The notes beneath the pieces were generated by a model that worked only from the letters and a program-made list of their open reading frames with translations, searched no databases and had not been told where the DNA came from. DNA of 35,927 nt from Xanthomonas sp. (lineage in GTDB: Bacteria > Pseudomonadota > Gammaproteobacteria > Xanthomonadales > Xanthomonadaceae), in the NCBI RefSeq assembly GCF_017163755.1, contig NZ_JAFIWC010000038.1, positions 1-35,927 of the forward strand. The letters run 5' to 3'. Positions within the stretch are counted from its first letter, which is position 1, and each line of letters opens with the position of its first letter. The position numbers and the translations under genes were made by a program. Below, in pieces: positions 7,327 through 15,912 of the stretch.

Positions 7327-8706
7327 TCATCCTTGCAACAGCGAGGCCAGCGCACGCGCGTAGGCGGCGGCGGTCGCATCGCGGCGGCGATGCCGGCCCT
7401 GGCTGACCAGCTCGCGGCCATTGCGCCATACCGAACGGACTGCGCCATTGCGCGCAGCGAACACCCAGCTGTCGAGCCAGGCATCGCCCTCGCGCGCGGC
7501 CAGCGCCGGATGCGCCGGGTCCAGCTCGACCAGGTCCGCGGGCGCGTCCACCTGCAAGCCGCACGCCACGCCTAGCGCCTGCGCCGCGCCGCACAGCGCC
7601 GACTGGAACAGGTAGCGGCCGCTGGACAGCGCCGGGTCGGCGGCCAGCACGTTGCGGCCGCGCAACTGCAGGCGCTGGCCGTATTCGAGCAGGCGCAGTT
7701 CCTCGGCCGCGTCGATCAGCACATTGGAATCGGAGCCGACGCCGAAGCGGCCGCCGGCGCGGGCGAAATCGCGCATCGGGAACACGCCGTCGCCGAGGTT
7801 GGCCTCGGTGATCGGGCACAGGCCGACCACCGCGCCGCTGCCGACGATCGCCTGCAGTTCGGCCGCATCGATGTGCGTGGCGTGCACCAGGCACCAGCGC
7901 GCATCGACCGGCGCGTGCGCGTACAGCCACTGCACCGGGCGCTGTCCGCTCCACGCCAGGCAGGCGTCCACTTCGCGGGTCTGCTCGGCGACATGGATGT
8001 GCACCGGCCCGTCGCACAGCGGCAGCAGCCGCTCCAGTTCGTCCGGGGTCACCGCGCGCAGGCTGTGCGGCGCGATCCCCAGCACCGCATCGTCCATCGC
8101 CAGCAGCGCATCGCGGCAGCCGTGCAGCAGGTCGGCATAGCCGTCGACGTCGTGGATCAGCCGGCGCTGCGCCGGGTTCGGCGCCGCGCCGCCGAAATCG
8201 GCGTGCGCGTAGAACACCGGCAGCAGGGTCAGGCCGATGCCGCTGGCGTAGGCGGCGGCGGCGATGCGGCGCGACATTTCCGCGCGGTCGGCATAGGCGC
8301 TGCCGTCCACGTCGTGGTGCAGGTAGTGGAATTCGCCGACCCGGGTGAAGCCGGCTTCGAGCATCTCCACGTAGGCCTGCTCGGCGATGGCCTGGAAGCT
8401 GTCCGGGTCCAGCCGCTGCAGGAAGCGGTACATCAGTTCGCGCCAGCTCCAGAAGCTGTCGCCGCTGGCGCCGCCGACCTCGGCCAGGCCGGCCATGCCG
8501 CGCTGGAACGCGTGGCTGTGCAGGTTGCCCAGCCCCGGCACCGCGATCACCAGGCGCTGGTCGCCCAGCGCGGCGGGCACGCCGCTTTCCACGTAGCCGA
8601 TGCGCCCGCCGCGCACGCCGATGCGCACGTCTCGCGCCCACCCCTGCGGCAGCAGCGCGTGCGCGCACCAGAAATTGACCCACTCCGCCTGCGCCTGTGG
8701 CTGCAC
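7327..8706 (-). CDS. hutF: Formimidoylglutamate deiminase HutF
   Basis: A 459-residue amidohydrolase-superfamily enzyme converting N-formimidoyl-glutamate to N-formyl-glutamate plus ammonia. Metal and active-site motifs in order are NLHSHAFQRGMAG (HxH), HVAEQTREV, HATHID and GSDSNV, all typical of HutF. The reading frame has no ATG at the expected N-terminus. The best start is GTG at 8706, with GGAGG seven bases upstream, giving VQPQAQAEWVNFWCAHALLPQGW. It is first in the minus-strand hutF-hutC unit and faces hutI across a 57-base operator/promoter region. HutF together with HutG marks the five-step route rather than the formamide-releasing HutE/formiminoglutamase route. Confidence 0.94.
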   Translation of the reverse strand: MQPQAQAEWVNFWCAHALLPQGWARDVRIGVRGGRIGYVESGVPAALGDQRLVIAVPGLGNLHSHAFQRGMAGLAEVGGASGDSFWSWRELMYRFLQRLDPDSFQAIAEQAYVEMLEAGFTRVGEFHYLHHDVDGSAYADRAEMSRRIAAAAYASGIGLTLLPVFYAHADFGGAAPNPAQRRLIHDVDGYADLLHGCRDALLAMDDAVLGIAPHSLRAVTPDELERLLPLCDGPVHIHVAEQTREVDACLAWSGQRPVQWLYAHAPVDARWCLVHATHIDAAELQAIVGSGAVVGLCPITEANLGDGVFPMRDFARAGGRFGVGSDSNVLIDAAEELRLLEYGQRLQLRGRNVLAADPALSSGRYLFQSALCGAAQALGVACGLQVDAPADLVELDPAHPALAAREGDAWLDSWVFAARNGAVRSVWRNGRELVSQGRHRRRDATAAAYARALASLLQG

Positions 8707-8735
8707 TGGACACCCTCCGCTACCGGCAATATTGT
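8707..8735 (+). promoter_or_regulatory. Possible sigma70 promoter for hutIHGU
   Basis: TGGACA at 8707-8712 (five of six matches to the -35 consensus) is separated by 17 bases from TATTGT at 8730-8735. Transcription would start near 8742, inside the palindrome taken to be the HutC site, which fits repression by steric block. Assigned by eye only. Confidence 0.4.
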
Positions 8736-8743
8736 ATATACAA
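8732..8743. promoter_or_regulatory. Probable HutC operator (TTGTATATACAA)
   Basis: A perfect 12-base palindrome, TTGTATATACAA, sits in the 57-base gap between divergent hutF and hutI. It stands out as AT-rich in a very GC-rich window. Characterised HutC proteins recognise TGTA-N2-TACA type sites, which this matches exactly. On the minus strand its right part also reads TACAAT, a usable -10 for hutF, so one bound repressor could shut both directions. Confidence 0.75.
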
Positions 8744-8763
8744 AATAACCGACGAGCCCGCCC

Positions 8764-9972
8764 GTGACCATGCCCTGCGACACGCTCTGGCACAACGCCC
8801 ACCTGATGACGCTCGACGCCGATGACGGCGGCCTGGGCGTGGTCCGCGACGGCGTAGTCGCCAGCCGCGACGGCCGCATCGTCTACGCCGGGGCCGCCGA
8901 TGCGCTGCCCGGGGCGCTGGCGTCGCGGCGCAGCGTCGATTGCGGCGGGCGCTGGATCGGTCCGGGCCTGATCGACTGCCACACCCACCTCGTCTACGCC
9001 GGCAACCGCGCCGGCGAGTTCGAGCAGCGCCTGCAAGGCGTCAGCTACGCCGACATCGCGCGCGCCGGCGGCGGCATCGTCTCCACCGTGCGCGCCACCC
9101 GCGCCGCCGACGAAGCTGCGCTGCTCGCCGCGAGCCTGCCGCGGCTGGACGCGCTGCTGGGGGAAGGCGTGACCACGGTGGAGATCAAGTCCGGCTACGG
9201 GCTGACCCTGGACGACGAGCTGCGCCTGCTGCGCGTGGCGCGGCGCCTGGGCGAACTGCGCGCGGTCGCGGTGTCGCCGACCTTCCTCGGCGCGCATGCG
9301 GTGCCGCCCGGCGCCGACGCGCAGGCCTATATCGACGAGGTGTGCGAGCGCATGATCCCGGCGGTGGCCGCGCAAGGGCTGGCCGAAGCGGTGGACGTGT
9401 TCTGCGAGCATATCGCCTTCACCTTGGCGCAGACCGAGCAGGTGTTCCAGGCCGCGCAACGCCACGGCCTGGCGCTGAAGATCCATGCCGAGCAGCTGTC
9501 CAACCAGGGCGGCGCTGCGCTGGCGGCGCGCTACGGCGCGCGCTCGGCCGACCACGTGGAATACCTCGACGCCGACGGCATCGCCGCGATGGCCGCGGCT
9601 GGCACCGTGGCCGTGCTGCTGCCGGGCGCGTTCTATTTCACCCGCGACACCCAGCTGCCGCCGATCGCGGCGTTGCGCGCGGCCGGCGTGCCGCGCGCGC
9701 TGGCCACCGACTGCAATCCCGGCACCTCGCCACTGACCAGCCCGCTGCTGGCGATGAACCTGGCGGCGACGCTGTTCCGCATGACCGTGGACGAGTGCAT
9801 CGCCGGCTTCACCCGCGAGGCGGCGCGCGCGTTGGGCCGCCTCGCGCAGGTCGGCCGGCTGCGCGCGGGCCTGTCCTGCGACTTGGCGATCTGGGACATC
9901 GAGGAGCCGGCCGAACTGGTCTATCGCATGGGCTTCAATCCGCTGCATGCGCGTATCTGGAGGGGACAATGA
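8764..9972 (+). CDS. hutI: Imidazolonepropionase HutI
   Basis: A 402-residue zinc/iron amidohydrolase that opens imidazolone-5-propionate to N-formimidoyl-L-glutamate. Visible motifs are [25 protein letters not shown] (HxH metal ligands and substrate Arg/Tyr), [45 protein letters not shown] and [12 protein letters not shown]. Length is normal for the family. GTG at 8764 is preferred over ATG at 8770 because GACGAG at 8751-8756 sits seven bases before it; the difference is two residues. Its stop overlaps the hutH start in ATGA (9969-9972), indicating translational coupling. It is the first gene of hutIHGU. Confidence 0.94.
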   Translation: MTMPCDTLWHNAHLMTLDADDGGLGVVRDGVVASRDGRIVYAGAADALPGALASRRSVDCGGRWIGPGLIDCHTHLVYAGNRAGEFEQRLQGVSYADIARAGGGIVSTVRATRAADEAALLAASLPRLDALLGEGVTTVEIKSGYGLTLDDELRLLRVARRLGELRAVAVSPTFLGAHAVPPGADAQAYIDEVCERMIPAVAAQGLAEAVDVFCEHIAFTLAQTEQVFQAAQRHGLALKIHAEQLSNQGGAALAARYGARSADHVEYLDADGIAAMAAAGTVAVLLPGAFYFTRDTQLPPIAALRAAGVPRALATDCNPGTSPLTSPLLAMNLAATLFRMTVDECIAGFTREAARALGRLAQVGRLRAGLSCDLAIWDIEEPAELVYRMGFNPLHARIWRGQ

Positions 9973-11513
9973 GCAACGACGAAATCCTGCTGCGCCCCGG
10001 CGCGGTGAGCCTGACGCAGTGGCGCGGCGTGTACCGCGGCGCGCGCGTGCGGCTGGACCCGGCCTGCGCCGAGGCGGTGCTGCGCAGCGCGCGGACGGTG
10101 GACGCGATCGTCGCCCGCGGCGAGCCGGTGTACGGCATCAACACCGGCTTCGGCAAGCTGGCCAGCGTACGCATCGAGCGCGACGACCTGGACGCGCTGC
10201 AGCGCAATATCGTGCTGTCGCATGCGGCCGGGGTCGGCGAGCCGATGCCGGCGGCGGTGGTGCGGCTGATGATGGCGCTGAAGCTGGCCAGCCTGGCGCA
10301 GGGCGCGTCCGGCATCCGCCCGTCCACGCTGGCGCTGCTGGAGGCGTTGCTGCGCCACGACGTGATACCGGTGGTGCCGTGCCAGGGTTCGGTCGGCGCG
10401 TCCGGCGACCTGGCGCCGCTGGCGCACCTGGCCACGGTGATGATCGGCGTCGGCGAGGCCTTCGTCGGCGGCCAGCGCCTGCCGGCGCGCGAGGCGCTGG
10501 CGAAGGCCGGCCTGCAGCCGCTCGCGCTCGGCGCCAAGGAAGGCCTGGCGCTGCTCAACGGCACCCAGTACTCCACCGCCTACGCGCTGGCCGGCCTGTT
10601 CGAGATCGAGACCGTGTTCCAGGCCGCGCTGGTCGCCGGCGCGCTGTCCACCGAGGCGGCGAAAGGCTCCGATACGCCGTTCGATCCGCGCATCCACGCG
10701 CTGCGCGGCCAGCCGGGGCAGATCGCCAGCGCCGCGGCGCTGCGCGGACTGATGCACGGCTCGACGATCCGCGATTCGCACCGCGACAACGACGTGCGCG
10801 TGCAGGATCCCTACTGCCTGCGCTGCCAGCCGCAGGTGATGGGCGCGGCGCTGGACGTGATGCGCCAGGCGGCGACCACGCTGGCGATCGAGGCCAACGG
10901 CGTGTCCGACAATCCGCTGGTGTTCAGCGACACCGGCGAGGCGCTGTCCGGCGGCAACTTCCACGCCGAGCCGGTCGCCTTCGCCGCCGACATGCTGGCG
11001 CTGGCGGTGTGCGAGATCGGCTCGATCAGCGAACGCCGCACCGCGATGCTGGTGGACCCGGCGCTGTCCGGGTTGCCGGCGTTCCTGACCCCGAAGCCGG
11101 GGCTCAATTCCGGCTTCATGATCCCGCAGGTCACCGCCGCGGCGCTGGTCTCGGAGAACAAGCAGCGCGCCTACCCGGCCAGCGTCGATTCGATCCCGAC
11201 CTCGGCCAACCAGGAAGACCACGTGTCGATGGCCGCGCACGGCGCACGGCGCCTGCTGGCGATGGCCGAAAACGCGGCCAACGTGGTCGGCATCGAGTTG
11301 CTCGCCGCCGCGCAGGGCTGCGACTTCCACGCGCCGCTCCGCTCCAGCGAGGCGCTGGAGAACGTGCGTGCGCGCCTGCGCGCGCAGGTGCCGACCCTGC
11401 AGGACGACCGCTACTTCCATCCGGACATGGTGGCCGCCACCGCGCTGGTGCGCGATGGCGCGCTGGCGGGCGCAGTCGATGTGTCCCTGCCCGACGCAAC
11501 GTCCAGCTCATGA
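9969..11513 (+). CDS. hutH: Histidine ammonia-lyase HutH
   Basis: A 514-residue ammonia-lyase that removes ammonia from L-histidine to give trans-urocanate. The cofactor-forming triad Ala144-Ser145-Gly146 lies in [15 protein letters not shown] and cyclises to MIO. The catalytic Tyr lies in [10 protein letters not shown] (residues 55-64). Other signatures are [55 protein letters not shown] and [14 protein letters not shown]. No substitution was seen in active-site segments. It overlaps hutI by four bases; hutG follows after a 112-base gap filled by a REP-like palindrome, so downstream expression may be modulated there. Confidence 0.96.
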   Translation: MSNDEILLRPGAVSLTQWRGVYRGARVRLDPACAEAVLRSARTVDAIVARGEPVYGINTGFGKLASVRIERDDLDALQRNIVLSHAAGVGEPMPAAVVRLMMALKLASLAQGASGIRPSTLALLEALLRHDVIPVVPCQGSVGASGDLAPLAHLATVMIGVGEAFVGGQRLPAREALAKAGLQPLALGAKEGLALLNGTQYSTAYALAGLFEIETVFQAALVAGALSTEAAKGSDTPFDPRIHALRGQPGQIASAAALRGLMHGSTIRDSHRDNDVRVQDPYCLRCQPQVMGAALDVMRQAATTLAIEANGVSDNPLVFSDTGEALSGGNFHAEPVAFAADMLALAVCEIGSISERRTAMLVDPALSGLPAFLTPKPGLNSGFMIPQVTAAALVSENKQRAYPASVDSIPTSANQEDHVSMAAHGARRLLAMAENAANVVGIELLAAAQGCDFHAPLRSSEALENVRARLRAQVPTLQDDRYFHPDMVAATALVRDGALAGAVDVSLPDATSSS

Positions 11514-11517
11514 CCCC

Positions 11518-11608
11518 TTGTAGGAGCGGCTTCAGCCGTGACCGGGACTTACCGGTAACGCCCCGGTCGCGGCTGATCCCGAAAAGGGGACAAGAGCCGC
11601 TCCTACAA
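11518..11608. repeat. REP-like palindrome with GTAG foot, between hutH and hutG
   Basis: TTGTAGGAGCGGCT at 11518-11531 is inverted perfectly at 11595-11608. Inner arms at about 11533-11546 and 11560-11573 also pair. The GTAG plus GAGCGGCT arrangement resembles REP/SMAG repeats of xanthomonads. Related units are at 21245-21312, 22862-22929 and 23064-23131. Confidence 0.8.
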
Positions 11609-11625
11609 AAAAAGCGAGGCCCTGC

Positions 11626-12474
11626 ATGACCGCCCTCCCCGATTGGCTCACCCTCCACCGCGGCGATGCGCCGCTGATCGTCAGTTTCCCGCATACCGGC
11701 ACCGACCTGCCGCAAGCGCTGGCCGATCGCTTCGTATCCCCCTGGCTGGCCCGCCGCGATGCGGACTGGTGGGTGCACGAGCTGTACGCGTTCGCCCACG
11801 ACATGGGCGCCACCACGCTGCGCTCGGCGGTGTCGCGTTCGGTGATCGATCTCAACCGCGATCCGAGCGGCGTCTCCCTGTACCCGGGCCAGAACACCAC
11901 CGGCCTGTGTCCGCTGACCACCTTCGACAACCAGCCGCTGTACCGCGACGGACACAGCCCGGACGCAGCCGAGATCGCCCGCCGCCGCGACACCTGGTTC
12001 GCGCCCTACCACGCCGCGCTGGCCGCGGAGATCGCCCGACTGCGCGCGATCCACGGCACCGTGGTGGTGTACGACGCGCATTCGATCCGCTCGCATATCC
12101 CGCACCTGTTCGAAGGCGAGCTGCCGCAGTTCAACATCGGCAGCGCCGGCCCGTCCGGTACGCCCGATACCAGCTGCGACCCTGCGCTCGCCGATGCGGT
12201 CGAGCAGTTGTGCGCGGCCAGCGGCATGCGCCATGTGCGCAACGGACGTTTCAAGGGCGGCTACATCACCCGCCACTACAGCGACATCCCGGGCGGCGTG
12301 CACACGCTGCAGATGGAACTGGCCTGCCGCGGCTACATGCACGAACCCGAGTGCGTGGACGAACGCAACTGGCCCACGCCGCTGGACCCCGACCACGCCG
12401 CGCCGCTGCGCCGCACGCTGCAGCAGGTGCTCGCATCCTGTCTCCAATTCGCCCACTCCCGGAGCGCCGCATGA
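11626..12474 (+). CDS. hutG: N-formylglutamate deformylase HutG
   Basis: A 282-residue member of the N-formylglutamate amidohydrolase family, releasing formate and L-glutamate in the last hut step. Visible motifs are [84 protein letters not shown] and [13 protein letters not shown], which include the expected metal ligands. Start ATG at 11626; the segment just upstream is the REP-like repeat. Its stop overlaps the hutU ATG (ATGA, 12471-12474). The presence of HutF in the same cluster confirms that the substrate is formylglutamate, not formiminoglutamate. Confidence 0.94.
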   Translation: MTALPDWLTLHRGDAPLIVSFPHTGTDLPQALADRFVSPWLARRDADWWVHELYAFAHDMGATTLRSAVSRSVIDLNRDPSGVSLYPGQNTTGLCPLTTFDNQPLYRDGHSPDAAEIARRRDTWFAPYHAALAAEIARLRAIHGTVVVYDAHSIRSHIPHLFEGELPQFNIGSAGPSGTPDTSCDPALADAVEQLCAASGMRHVRNGRFKGGYITRHYSDIPGGVHTLQMELACRGYMHEPECVDERNWPTPLDPDHAAPLRRTLQQVLASCLQFAHSRSAA

Positions 12475-14138
12475 CCCGCCTCGACACCAGCCGCACGATC
12501 CACGCGCCCACCGGCAGCACCCTGACCTGCAAGAGCTGGCTCACCGAGGCGCCGCTGCGGATGCTGATGAACAACCTGCATCCGGACGTGGCCGAGCGCC
12601 CGCAGGAACTGGTGGTGTACGGCGGCATCGGCCGCGCCGCGCGCGATTGGCAGAGCTACGACACCATCGTCGAAACGCTCAGGCGCCTGGACGACGACCA
12701 GACCCTGCTGGTGCAGTCCGGCAAGCCGGTCGGGGTGTTCCGCACCCACGTGGACGCGCCGCGCGTGCTGATCGCCAACTCCAACCTGGTACCGCGCTGG
12801 GCCACCTGGGACCACTTCAACGAACTGGACAGGAAGGGCCTGGCCATGTACGGCCAGATGACCGCCGGCAGCTGGATCTACATCGGCGCGCAGGGCATCG
12901 TCCAGGGCACCTACGAAACCTTCGTCGAGATGGGCCGCCAGCACTACAACGGCAGCCTGGCCGGCAAGTGGCTGTTCACCGGTGGGCTGGGCGGCATGGG
13001 CGGCGCGCAGCCGCTGGCCGCGGTGATGGCCGGCGCCTCGTGCCTGGCGGTGGAATGCCGCAGGAGCAGCATCGAGATGCGCCTGCGCACCGGCTATCTC
13101 GACACCTGGACCGACGACCTGGACGAAGCGCTGCGCCTGATCGAGGCATCGTGCACGGCGAAGAAGCCGCTGTCGGTCGGCCTGCTCGGCAATGTCGCAG
13201 ACGTGCTGGACGAACTGTTGATGCGCGGGGTCAAGCCGGACCTGCTGACCGACCAGACCTCCGCGCACGACCCGGTCAACGGCTACCTGCCGCAGGGCTG
13301 GACGGTGGAAGAATGGGACGAAAAGCGCGTGTCCGCGCCGAAGCAGGTGGAGCAGGCCGCGCGCGCGTCGATGGCCAACCACATCCGCGCCATGCTCGCC
13401 TTCCACGCGCTGGGCGTGCCGACCGTGGACTACGGCAACAACCTGCGGCAGATGGCGCTGGAGGAAGGCGTGGCCGACGCGTTCGATTTCCCCGGCTTCG
13501 TGCCCGCCTACATCCGCCCGCTGTTCTGCCGCGGCATCGGCCCGTTCCGCTGGGCGGCGCTGAGTGGCGATCCGCAGGACATCGCCAGGACCGACGCCAA
13601 GGTCAAGGAACTGATCCCGGACAACCCGCACCTGCACCGCTGGCTGGACATGGCCGCCGAGAAGATCAAGTTCCAGGGCCTGCCCGCGCGGATCTGCTGG
13701 GTCGGCCTGGGCGACCGCGACCGGCTGGGCCTGGCGTTCAACGAGATGGTCGCCAGCGGCGAGCTGAAGGCGCCGGTGGTGATCGGCCGCGACCACCTGG
13801 ACAGCGGCAGCGTGGCCTCGCCGAACCGCGAGACCGAGGCCATGGCCGACGGCTCCGACGCCGTCTCCGACTGGCCCTTGCTCAACGCCCTGCTCAACAC
13901 CGCCAGCGGCGCCACCTGGGTGTCGCTGCACCACGGCGGCGGCGTCGGCATGGGCTTCTCCCAGCACGCCGGCATGGTCATCGTCTGCGACGGCACCGAA
14001 GCGGCGGCCAAGCGCATCGCGCGCGTGCTGTGGAACGACCCGGCCAGCGGCGTGATGCGGCATGCGGATGCGGGATACCCCGTCGCCATCGACTGCGCGA
14101 AGGAGAAGGGACTGGATCTGCCGGGCATCCTGGGCTGA
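12471..14138 (+). CDS. hutU: Urocanate hydratase HutU
   Basis: A 555-residue NAD-dependent urocanase converting urocanate to imidazolone propionate. The NAD-binding stretch is [21 protein letters not shown] at about residues 168-188. Other signatures are [17 protein letters not shown], the active-site Cys in [19 protein letters not shown], and [18 protein letters not shown] followed by [19 protein letters not shown]. Length is typical (about 555). The true start is ATG 12471, overlapping the hutG stop by four bases; the longer frame to 11643 is a shadow of hutG. Last gene of hutIHGU, followed by GC-rich hairpins rather than a classic terminator. Confidence 0.96.
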   Translation: MTRLDTSRTIHAPTGSTLTCKSWLTEAPLRMLMNNLHPDVAERPQELVVYGGIGRAARDWQSYDTIVETLRRLDDDQTLLVQSGKPVGVFRTHVDAPRVLIANSNLVPRWATWDHFNELDRKGLAMYGQMTAGSWIYIGAQGIVQGTYETFVEMGRQHYNGSLAGKWLFTGGLGGMGGAQPLAAVMAGASCLAVECRRSSIEMRLRTGYLDTWTDDLDEALRLIEASCTAKKPLSVGLLGNVADVLDELLMRGVKPDLLTDQTSAHDPVNGYLPQGWTVEEWDEKRVSAPKQVEQAARASMANHIRAMLAFHALGVPTVDYGNNLRQMALEEGVADAFDFPGFVPAYIRPLFCRGIGPFRWAALSGDPQDIARTDAKVKELIPDNPHLHRWLDMAAEKIKFQGLPARICWVGLGDRDRLGLAFNEMVASGELKAPVVIGRDHLDSGSVASPNRETEAMADGSDAVSDWPLLNALLNTASGATWVSLHHGGGVGMGFSQHAGMVIVCDGTEAAAKRIARVLWNDPASGVMRHADAGYPVAIDCAKEKGLDLPGILG

Positions 14139-14451
14139 GTCACGCCTAGGCCACTCGCACCGGTCGGGACCAAGCACCGCCTGTCCCGGTCGCGCCATCG
14201 ATCGCCCGTCCGGCGCGCGCCGGAACGGGCGCCGGCCCCGAAGCGCGACTGCGGTTGCTTCCCGTTACGTCTGGATCCCCTACAATCGGGCCACGATGTA
14301 GCGGGTCTGCGTTGGCCCGGTATGCGCCAACGCATCGATGTTGATCTACTCATGAAGTAACGCCATGCCTTCTGGCCGCGCGCCGCTCGAGGCAGCGCGC
14401 GGGCACGGGGCAGGATGCGATTGACTCGCCATTGTCACGGAGATGCCCTCG
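14139..14451. other. Spacer after hutU with GC hairpin and possible -10
   Basis: No gene is supported here. A strong GC hairpin with a one-base bulge at 14205-14229 (arms about 11 bp) could stall transcription after hutU, although no T-run follows. TACAAT at 14281-14286 is a good -10 sequence for the acyltransferase gene, but the nearest -35-like TTGCTT (14255-14260) is 20 bases away, which is too far for an ordinary sigma70 site. Confidence 0.4.
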
Positions 14452-15555
14452 ATGGGTCAGGAACAACGGATCGATTCGCTCACCGGCATCCGCGGCATGG
14501 CCGCGCTGCTGGTGGTCTACGCGCACCTGGCGGAGGAGCATTTCTTCGCGATCAGCGCGCTGCATCCCGGCGAGATGGGGGTCATGGTGTTCTTCACCCT
14601 CAGCGGCTTCCTGATGGCGTTTCTCTACGGCGACAAGCCGTTCGACTACAACGCGGTGGCGCGCTACGGTATCTCCCGCTTCTCGCGCATCGCCCCCGCC
14701 TACCTCACGGTGGTGATCGCGTCGTACCTGATCTACAACCTGGTCGACTCCAACTTCGTCTACGCGATCACCCATCGCAACCTCGCCCGCCACCTGCTGT
14801 TCTCCGGCAATGTCTCGGCGCTGTGGAGCATTCCGCCCGAAGTGCAGTTCTACGTGGTCTTCGTCGGCTTGTGGGCGGCGCTGTGGTCGCTCGGCAGCCG
14901 CGGCAATGCGGCGCTGCTGATCGTGGCGCTGGTCGCCGTGTTCGCGCTCATGGCCCATCGCGCGGCGCTGCCGGGCACCTTCGTCGGCTCCAAGATCCAT
15001 TACTTCTTCACCGGCGTGCTGTTCGGCCTGCTGCGCAGCCGGGTCGCCGCCGGCGTCGGCCTGAGATCCCTCGGCGCGCTGCAGGCGGTGGCGCTGGTGG
15101 CGATCGGCCTGGTCGTGACCGGCATGGTCGCCATCGACCTGGGCTCCAAGCGCGAGCTGTACCTGAACCTCGAACCGGCGCTGTTCGCCGGCGTCTTCGT
15201 GTTCCTGTTCTCGTTCGACACCGGCCTGAGCACGCGCCTGTTCGGCAACCGGTTCATCACCCTGTGCGGCGAGTGCAGCTTCTCCATGTACCTGCTGAAC
15301 ATCCCGCTGATCTACGCCGCGATGAAACTGCTTGGCGACGATGTCCGCCCCACTCCATGGCTGGCGGTGCCGGTCACCGCGGCGATCCTGGTGGCGGCCT
15401 GGGCGATGTACCGGCTGGTCGAGATGCCGGGCAACACGCTGCTGCGCGCACTCGGGACGCGACTGCTGCTGCGCAAGCGCGCTGCGCCCGTCGCCGCGCC
15501 CGCCGTCGCGGTTCCGCTGGCGACGGATACGCCCCGTGCCGAGCAAGCCGGCTGA
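14452..15555 (+). CDS. Acyltransferase-3 family membrane protein
   Basis: About 367 residues with roughly ten hydrophobic membrane segments. The N-terminal signature RIDSLTGIRGMAALLVVYAHLAEEHF carries the family's catalytic His. FFTLSGFLMAFLY, then SRFSRIAPAYL and WSIPPEVQFYVVF (the Glu pattern of the family) follow. These enzymes O-acetylate or O-acylate sugars of LPS, exopolysaccharide or other glycans in the inner membrane; the target is not evident. ATG 14452 is preferred because GGAG (14439-14442) is nine bases upstream; in-frame ATG 14443 would touch that sequence. No glycan-biosynthesis neighbours were found, so the acceptor remains open. The C-terminal tail is Ala/Pro-rich and cytoplasmic. 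Confidence 0.88.
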   Translation: MGQEQRIDSLTGIRGMAALLVVYAHLAEEHFFAISALHPGEMGVMVFFTLSGFLMAFLYGDKPFDYNAVARYGISRFSRIAPAYLTVVIASYLIYNLVDSNFVYAITHRNLARHLLFSGNVSALWSIPPEVQFYVVFVGLWAALWSLGSRGNAALLIVALVAVFALMAHRAALPGTFVGSKIHYFFTGVLFGLLRSRVAAGVGLRSLGALQAVALVAIGLVVTGMVAIDLGSKRELYLNLEPALFAGVFVFLFSFDTGLSTRLFGNRFITLCGECSFSMYLLNIPLIYAAMKLLGDDVRPTPWLAVPVTAAILVAAWAMYRLVEMPGNTLLRALGTRLLLRKRAAPVAAPAVAVPLATDTPRAEQAG

Positions 15556-15912
15556 GGCCCGACCGCGCTTCCGCGGGCACTGGTCCGCGCCTGCTTCGCC
15601 GGAAGGCATGTCAGGTGCCGCGATTGCCCGGGCTTTTCATCGTGCCTCCGATCCCGCTTCTGCCAGGCCAGGGACGGCCGCCGCATCCGCTTCGGAGGCA
15701 TCTGTGTACGCCAGGGCGATGAGTTGATCATTCGCCGCATGCGTACCGGGGTGCGTCGCGCGCCTGCTGACGTCCGCACCACTGCCAGGCGAACCCGCGC
15801 CGCGTTCGCCACCCATTCCCTCCCGTCCCAGCCCAGCCCTGCTCCGCCGTCGAAACGGGATCTGCGCTGTTGTCCGCCCGGGCGAGCCTCCACCGTCAGA
15901 TATCGCCAGCCT
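15556..15912. other. Spacer before the TonB-dependent receptor
   Basis: No coding region is supported. The receptor's frame stays open back to 15724, but the translated stretch lacks any signal-peptide or receptor-like sequence and is Arg/Pro-rich, as expected for random reading of GC-rich DNA. TTGATCATTC at 15724-15733 is only a weak resemblance to a Fur half site; no clear Fur box or terminator was seen. Confidence 0.4.

Noticed and set aside
15724-15733. Fur box upstream of the TonB-dependent receptor
   Set aside because: Only a short TTGATCATTC resemblance; far below a usable match and about 180 bases from the start codon.
15724-15912. N-terminal extension of the TonB-dependent receptor
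   Set aside because: Arg/Pro-rich with no signal peptide; a proper signal peptide starts at 15913.
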